Positions 59,500 through 64,000 of a stretch of DNA of 64,000 bases are shown piece after piece. Under the pieces are notes generated by a model. The model was not told where the DNA came from. It saw nothing but the letters and a program-made list of their open reading frames with translations, and did not search any database. Position 1 is the first letter of the stretch; every line of letters begins with the position of its first letter. Source of the DNA: Gibbsiella quercinecans. Lineage in GTDB: Bacteria; Pseudomonadota; Gammaproteobacteria; Enterobacterales; Enterobacteriaceae. Location of the stretch: contig NZ_CP014136.1 of assembly GCF_002291425.1 (NCBI RefSeq), positions 1,488,001-1,552,000 of the forward strand. Reading direction: 5' to 3'. The translations under genes and the position numbers were made by a program.

Positions 59500-60903
59500 T
59501 CAGTCACGAGCACGGTTCAGCAAGCTGACCCATGCGCTGATATCCGCGTTATTTTCCATGTCCATACCACACGCCCATAACGCCTGGGCCTGTTGCAGCG
59601 GTAACGGCCTGGATGCCAACGACAAGAACTTGTCGCAAAGTTCGCGATCGCCGATCGGGTTAGCCGGGTTACCCCACGCCACCTCCACGCACCGCGACAC
59701 GCGGGCTCCATGGCGGGTCTGCAAGGTGACCACCGGCTCACCGTCGCTGGACAGTGCAGGATCCACCCGCAATGTTATCCGGTTCATGACGGCCAGCAGC
59801 GCAGGATCCCGCCGGTTCGCCTCCTCAAAGGCATCCAGCCCGGCATGCCCCAGCAGCAAACGCGCCGCTACCGCATATGGCAGGCTCATTTGCGCCGCCG
59901 CCAGCGTCTGGATATGCGTATTGCCGCACATGTCATTGAGGAACGGGCAAAGACGAACTTCTATTTTTTCAATCTGGTCGAGATCGACCTGCAATTGCTC
60001 AAACAGCAGCCCTGCGGCATCGATCGCCGCATGTGTGCCACGGCAGGAGGCATAGGGTTTAATCGAACAACGCAACAGTTTCCATACCTGGCCCAATCCA
60101 TCGGTCAATGCAGAAGGCACGGCACTCTTCGCCGCCAGCGTGGAAAAAAAACAGCCCCAGCCATCGTTAAATAAGGCACCTGGCCCGGAGATCCCCTGCC
60201 TGGCACTGAGCACGGCCAGGACACCGCCTTCAGCGGCGCGCCCGGCATGCAATTTTTTGCTTTGCGCACCGTCATGGATGAACCCCCATAGGCCGCCGCT
60301 GAAACTGCCGGCAATCCCCAGGGCCGAGCTGATCTGCTGCTTATCCAGCCCCAGCAACCGGGCCGCCGCAGCAGCAGCGCCGAACACCCCGCAGGTGGCG
60401 GTAGAATGCCAGCCCGCACCGTTATGCGCCGCGTAGCCGCCGCAGGCTTCCAGTACCCGCCGCGCGATATCGTAGCCAATCACCGTCGCCAGAATAAACT
60501 GTTTACCGCTAACCGGTTGTTCACACAAGGGTAATACAGCCAACAGCGCCGGGATCACGACCGCCCCCGAGTGATCGCAACCGCCGGTATCGTCCAGCTC
60601 CAGCGCATGAGCAGCGACACCGTTAAGCAGGGCCGCATTACGCGGCGAGGTGGCGTTCCCGGTTCCCCAAACCAACGCGGTGGGTGCCGCGCCTTCGCTG
60701 GCGATAATCCGGGCCATATCCTGCGCAACGTCGCTGGTTGCCCCGGCCAGCGCCGCGCCGAGCGTATCGAGAATATGCCGTTTACAGCGTGCGACCAGCA
60801 CTGGAGGTAAATCGCCGTATTGCACGCCGAAAATAAAATCCACCAGCGTTTGCTGCAGATTGGCAAGGGGGGGCTGTTCACTGCACAGGGAAACATCAGG
60901 CAT
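59500..60903 (-). CDS. MmgE/PrpD family protein
   Basis: 467 residues from the ATG at 60903, with AAGGAGG seven bases upstream. Family marks: LVDFIFGVQYGDLPP, ILDTLGAALAGATSDVAQDM, AAHALELDDTGGCDHSGAVVIPALLA, and KLLRCSIKPYASCRGTHAAIDAA near the active site. Members include 2-methylcitrate dehydratase and cis-aconitate decarboxylase, so a dehydratase, isomerase or decarboxylase acting on a carboxylic acid is expected. It overlaps the NodB-fold gene by eight bases. Confidence 0.87.
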   Translation of the reverse strand: MPDVSLCSEQPPLANLQQTLVDFIFGVQYGDLPPVLVARCKRHILDTLGAALAGATSDVAQDMARIIASEGAAPTALVWGTGNATSPRNAALLNGVAAHALELDDTGGCDHSGAVVIPALLAVLPLCEQPVSGKQFILATVIGYDIARRVLEACGGYAAHNGAGWHSTATCGVFGAAAAAARLLGLDKQQISSALGIAGSFSGGLWGFIHDGAQSKKLHAGRAAEGGVLAVLSARQGISGPGALFNDGWGCFFSTLAAKSAVPSALTDGLGQVWKLLRCSIKPYASCRGTHAAIDAAGLLFEQLQVDLDQIEKIEVRLCPFLNDMCGNTHIQTLAAAQMSLPYAVAARLLLGHAGLDAFEEANRRDPALLAVMNRITLRVDPALSSDGEPVVTLQTRHGARVSRCVEVAWGNPANPIGDRELCDKFLSLASRPLPLQQAQALWACGMDMENNADISAWVSLLNRARD

Positions 60904-61852
60904 GTGGCGCCTCCTTATGGTTGGCGGCGTGCATGGCATCACCCCCTGGGCCAGTATGTCGCCGCCAGACTTCCGCCGGGTGTGAAGGGCTATTATCCGG
61001 CTGGCTTTGCCGCCACCAGTCAGCTACTTCTCCGGCAGTGGTGATCCACACGTCAGGCCGCAAGGCGATGTAATCCAGCAACGCCGCCAGCACGCCGATA
61101 CGCCCAGCGGTACCGATAATTTCAGGATGCAGACGCAACACATAGCACAAGCCAAAGCGATAGAAGCCGTCAAAATCCATTTTCATATTGCCCAGTGTCT
61201 GGCTATAAGAGGCGATGCGCGACTGGGCCGGTGGTACGGCAGGGCTAAGGTTAAAAGCGAAATAGGGCTCGTCTTCAAGCTCGTAGTGCAACGGCAGTTC
61301 CACCAGCCGTTCAGGCTTATCGGCGGTGGTAACCGTGTGAAAATACGGGAGATCGTCACCGCGCCAGCCAGAAGTCCAACGCACGCCATTGGCAAGCAAG
61401 GCATCCGGCAGGCCTGGGGCCCAGTTGCCGGCGGGCAGGCGGAACCCTTGGGGCATTACGCCGGTTATCTCACCGATCGTTTCCCCGCCGCGCACGACAC
61501 TGTGAATTTGCTCATTCAGCGTCAGTTCATCAAAACGCTCAAATTGGTAGCCACAGCTGGCCAGTTCATGCCCAGCCTGGTGGATCTGGCGAACGCGTTC
61601 AGGATGCTCATGGGCGACAATGCCCGGCAGGCACCAACTGGCCGTGATGTTTTTCTCCGCCAGCAAGGCCAACAGACGATCGATGCCGCGCAGCGTACCG
61701 TAGCGCCATACCGACAAGGTTTTTTCACGCCCGGCCACCGCCGGAACCTGGCTAAGAATGCCGTGGATATCATTGAAATCAATGGTGACCACCACCGCAC
61801 AGCGCTTGCCCTGCGGCCAGTGGCTTTCCGATAGGGGATGTTCAATATGCAT
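60896..61852 (-). CDS. Polysaccharide-deacetylase (NodB) fold protein, metal site altered
   Basis: 318 residues from the ATG at 61852, preferred because AGGAG lies seven bases upstream (61858 leaves only one base). It resembles the neighbour at 61842 but the metal-binding His-x-x-x-His is replaced: the stretch reads HELASCGYQFERF, with C100 and F104 where His is expected; Asp25 remains. Allantoinase PuuE and cyclic imide hydrolases share this fold and need no such metal site, so an amide hydrolase role is possible. Confidence 0.85.
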   Translation of the reverse strand: MHIEHPLSESHWPQGKRCAVVVTIDFNDIHGILSQVPAVAGREKTLSVWRYGTLRGIDRLLALLAEKNITASWCLPGIVAHEHPERVRQIHQAGHELASCGYQFERFDELTLNEQIHSVVRGGETIGEITGVMPQGFRLPAGNWAPGLPDALLANGVRWTSGWRGDDLPYFHTVTTADKPERLVELPLHYELEDEPYFAFNLSPAVPPAQSRIASYSQTLGNMKMDFDGFYRFGLCYVLRLHPEIIGTAGRIGVLAALLDYIALRPDVWITTAGEVADWWRQSQPDNSPSHPAEVWRRHTGPGGDAMHAANHKEAPHA

Positions 61853-62690
61853 CGCCATGCTCCTGCAGCCACCAGCGCGCCACGTCTCTGCAATGGGCAA
61901 ACCACACGTCGTCCCGCGCGCGCAGGTGATCAAAAAATTGGTCGAGCAACATAATGCGGCCCGGCTTGCCGGAAATTTTTGGATGAAACAGGGTCGTCAG
62001 GCTTAACCCTTCATTCATGGCGCCGTCAAACTCACGGCACCAGTTATCCAGCGTTAATGCATAGCTGGCCGTGCGATCCAGCCCGGAGGGAAAGTGGGGC
62101 TCGCGGGTATAGGCCAACGAGGCATAATCATCCATCTCCCAACGGCCGGGGATTTCCACCAGTTGCCGTTCCTGCCCGGCGACGCCGATCAGATAAGGCC
62201 GATCGTCGCCGCGCATACTGCTGGAATAAGTTACCCCGGCCGCCAATAACATGGCTGGCGTATCCGGGTGCCAATCGCCTGAAGGGGTGCGAAAACCTTC
62301 GGCATGAATGCCCAGCACCTGCCAAAAAATATCCCGTGACTTTTCCATCACCCAGCGCTGCTCGCTGGCGCTCAATGCGTAAAAAGATTCATGCCGGTAG
62401 CCGTGATAGGCCACTTCATGCCCTTGTTCGACAATCGCCCGGCATTCCTGCGGCCAGTTTTCCACTATCCAGGCCGGCACAAAAAAGGTGGCGGGCAACT
62501 GATAGGCGCGCAGCAAATCCAGAATACGCCCCAATGCCCGGAACGGGCCGTAGCCGCCGAAAGTGAAATAGTCCGCTTTTTGCCAGATGCTGCCATTGAG
62601 CATCGCGTCGCCGGTAGGGCCATCAAGATCAAACGCCAACGCCATGCAGCCCATTTTCCCCTCTGGCCAGAGGGTTGATATTGCAGACAT
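61842..62690 (-). CDS. Polysaccharide-deacetylase (NodB) fold hydrolase, intact metal motif
   Basis: 282 residues. MALAFDLDGPTGD carries the motif 1 Asp (D21/D23), HEVAYHGYRHESF the His ligands H96 and H100, and FRTPSGDWHPDTP motif 3. The protein lacks a signal peptide, so a cytosolic small-molecule amidase or imidase is more likely than action on cell-wall polymers. It overlaps the altered paralogue by 11 bases. Confidence 0.86.
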   Translation of the reverse strand: MSAISTLWPEGKMGCMALAFDLDGPTGDAMLNGSIWQKADYFTFGGYGPFRALGRILDLLRAYQLPATFFVPAWIVENWPQECRAIVEQGHEVAYHGYRHESFYALSASEQRWVMEKSRDIFWQVLGIHAEGFRTPSGDWHPDTPAMLLAAGVTYSSSMRGDDRPYLIGVAGQERQLVEIPGRWEMDDYASLAYTREPHFPSGLDRTASYALTLDNWCREFDGAMNEGLSLTTLFHPKISGKPGRIMLLDQFFDHLRARDDVWFAHCRDVARWWLQEHGDAY

Positions 62691-62753
62691 GATGAGTTTC
62701 CCGTTGTGTGGGCCGCACAGCCGGGCGGCTTATGCGGCAACCTCGGTTTGCGG

Positions 62754-63581
62754 TTATTTGCCGCTGTTGATGGTGACGTCACTCACCGCACCGTCCTGCA
62801 TGCCCCATTTGGTCAGGATCTGGAGATAGGTGCCATCGGCAATCATCGCGGTCAGCGCGCCTTTCACGCCGTCAATTAACGCCGTGTCGTCTTTGCCGAT
62901 ACCGATGCCCGTCACCTGATACGCGAATGCCTTACCCAGTGGTTTATAGGTATCTTTCTCCAGGTTCATGATGTAAGGCAGGGTTTCACTGCCCTGCACC
63001 ACGCCGTCAATACGGCCCTGGCGCAGCTGCGTGCGCGCATCGGCCGTCCCTTCAGCCCCTACCACCACGATGGCCGGTTTGCCGGCGGCTTCACAATGGG
63101 CCTTACTCCAGGTGGTAATTTCAGCCGGAAAGGTGGTGCGCCGGCTGGTACCGACTTTCTTGCCACATAAATCCAGCATTTGGTTAATCTCTTTATGGGC
63201 AACGGTGGTATAGAACTGCGGGCCGCTGTGGTAGTAATCGACAAACGTGACGACTGACTGCCGGGCTTTGGTGTCGGTCATGCCGGAGAGGATCATATCA
63301 ATGCGTTTGGTGGCCACTGCGTTGACCATCTGTTCAAAGCCGATTTCATGCCAGCTGATTTTACGGTTCAGGCGTTTACCAATTTCCATGCCGAGATCGT
63401 AATCCATGCCGGTGAGCTGGCCGGTCGCCGGATCTTTAAATTCCAGCGGCGGGTAGTTAGGCATCATGGCAACTTTGATTTCATCTTTCTGCGTTAGCTC
63501 CGCGGCGCAAACCGTCTGGACACCAGCCAATGTGCTGAGCACAACGCCAGCGGTGAATACGGACAACAGCGTTTTTTTCAT
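62754..63581 (-). CDS. Polar amino-acid-type periplasmic binding protein
   Basis: 275 residues with a signal peptide ending at CAA (about residue 27). The mature opening KDEIKVAMMPNYPPLEFKDPATGQLTGMDYDLGMEIGKRL is the SBP_bac_3 pattern. Downstream segment FVDYYHSGPQFYT and a Cys pair (LCGKK..HCEA) that may form a disulfide follow. It lies between the NodB-fold gene and the ATPase gene and is the receptor of the seventh ABC system. Confidence 0.89.
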   Translation of the reverse strand: MKKTLLSVFTAGVVLSTLAGVQTVCAAELTQKDEIKVAMMPNYPPLEFKDPATGQLTGMDYDLGMEIGKRLNRKISWHEIGFEQMVNAVATKRIDMILSGMTDTKARQSVVTFVDYYHSGPQFYTTVAHKEINQMLDLCGKKVGTSRRTTFPAEITTWSKAHCEAAGKPAIVVVGAEGTADARTQLRQGRIDGVVQGSETLPYIMNLEKDTYKPLGKAFAYQVTGIGIGKDDTALIDGVKGALTAMIADGTYLQILTKWGMQDGAVSDVTINSGK

Positions 63582-63606
63582 CGTCGTTTTCTCATCGTTA
63601 AGGTGA

Positions 63607-64000
63607 TTAAATCAGGACGGCAGAAATAAAATTCTTCGTCCGCGGATTCTGTGGCTGGAGTAGAACGTCTTCGGGATTACCGCTTTCAATGATGCTGCCT
63701 TCGTCCATAAAGACCACGCGATTGGCCACTTCGCGGGCAAAGCCCAGCTCATGCGTCACCACAATCATCGTCATGCCTTCTGCGGCCAGGCCGCGCATCA
63801 CCGCCAGAACTTCACCCACCATCTCGGGATCGAGAGCGGAGGTCGGCTCGTCAAACAACATCAGCTTGGGCTTCATCGCCAGCGCCCGGGCGATGGCAAC
63901 CCGCTGCTGCTGGCCGCCGGACAGTTCAAGGGGGTAAGCATCAGCCTTATGGGCCAACCCCACCCGCTCAAGCAGGGCCATCGCCTCTTCTTTTGCTTCT
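63607..64000 (-). CDS. Polar amino-acid-type ABC ATPase (C-terminal part, cut by window edge)
   Basis: The visible 130 residues start inside the helical domain ([15 protein letters not shown]) and include the signature LSGGQQQR, Walker [15 protein letters not shown] and VTHELGFAR. Walker A and the start lie beyond the edge. It precedes the binding-protein gene by 25 bases on the same transcript. Permease genes are presumably further upstream. Confidence 0.9.
   Translation of the reverse strand, partial: EAKEEAMALLERVGLAHKADAYPLELSGGQQQRVAIARALAMKPKLMLFDEPTSALDPEMVGEVLAVMRGLAAEGMTMIVVTHELGFAREVANRVVFMDEGSIIESGNPEDVLLQPQNPRTKNFISAVLI

Overview
The window is chromosomal DNA of a GC-rich member of the Enterobacterales, most likely Serratia or a close relative. 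The pointers are a complete ERIC repeat, a D-allose operon collinear with and nearly identical in sequence to that of E. coli, the long form of TehB, pxp genes, and intergenic repeats. The genus is inference; there is no rRNA gene or core marker in view. Coding density is high, and almost all genes serve uptake and breakdown of small nitrogenous compounds. There are seven ABC importers (the last cut by the window edge), each packed with its own enzymes and usually a regulator.

Left part (1-4,500): the tail of an unidentified membrane protein, a DUF1615 lipoprotein, tehB, then a scar region. The scar holds broken copies of the neighbouring ABC transporter genes, a mazEF-type toxin-antitoxin pair and fragments of two unrelated insertion sequences.

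Nitrile/amide block (4,532-15,415, all minus strand): a 568-residue tandem nitrilase-family protein, an AmiC-like amide sensor and an AmiR-like ANTAR antiterminator; then a cobalt-type nitrile hydratase in three polypeptides with a histidine-rich accessory protein; then a ribose-type ABC importer (two permeases, binding protein, ATPase). A near-identical terminator-like leader carrying an ANTAR-type hexaloop precedes both the nitrilase and the nitrile hydratase. This suggests one attenuation switch for the whole regulon.

Amine blocks (15,728-33,393): a polyamine-type transporter split around a MocR regulator, with an SDR, a small-molecule kinase and a class III aminotransferase-fold enzyme (probable amino-alcohol phosphorylation and phospho-lyase route); then a second polyamine-type transporter with a fused double permease, an FCD-GntR regulator, a DapA-family lyase/aldolase, an SDR and a D-aminoacylase. 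An IS481-family element (33,589-34,914) sits in the loop of a palindrome within a decayed stretch.

Sugar block (35,494-42,498): rpiB, alsR and alsBACEK, a full D-allose pathway.

Right part (42,528-64,000): an FCD-GntR regulator; an operon of DUF1989 protein, polar amino-acid ABC transporter and a ureohydrolase lacking the usual catalytic histidine; a D-2-hydroxyacid dehydrogenase; the 5-oxoprolinase genes pxpA and pxpBC arranged divergently; a dipeptide-type ABC operon divergent from a plant-signal-type LuxR solo with its proline iminopeptidase partner; and finally an amino-acid ABC transporter with two NodB-fold proteins, a MmgE/PrpD protein and an iron-type alcohol dehydrogenase. Together the content suggests a plant- or rhizosphere-associated lifestyle.
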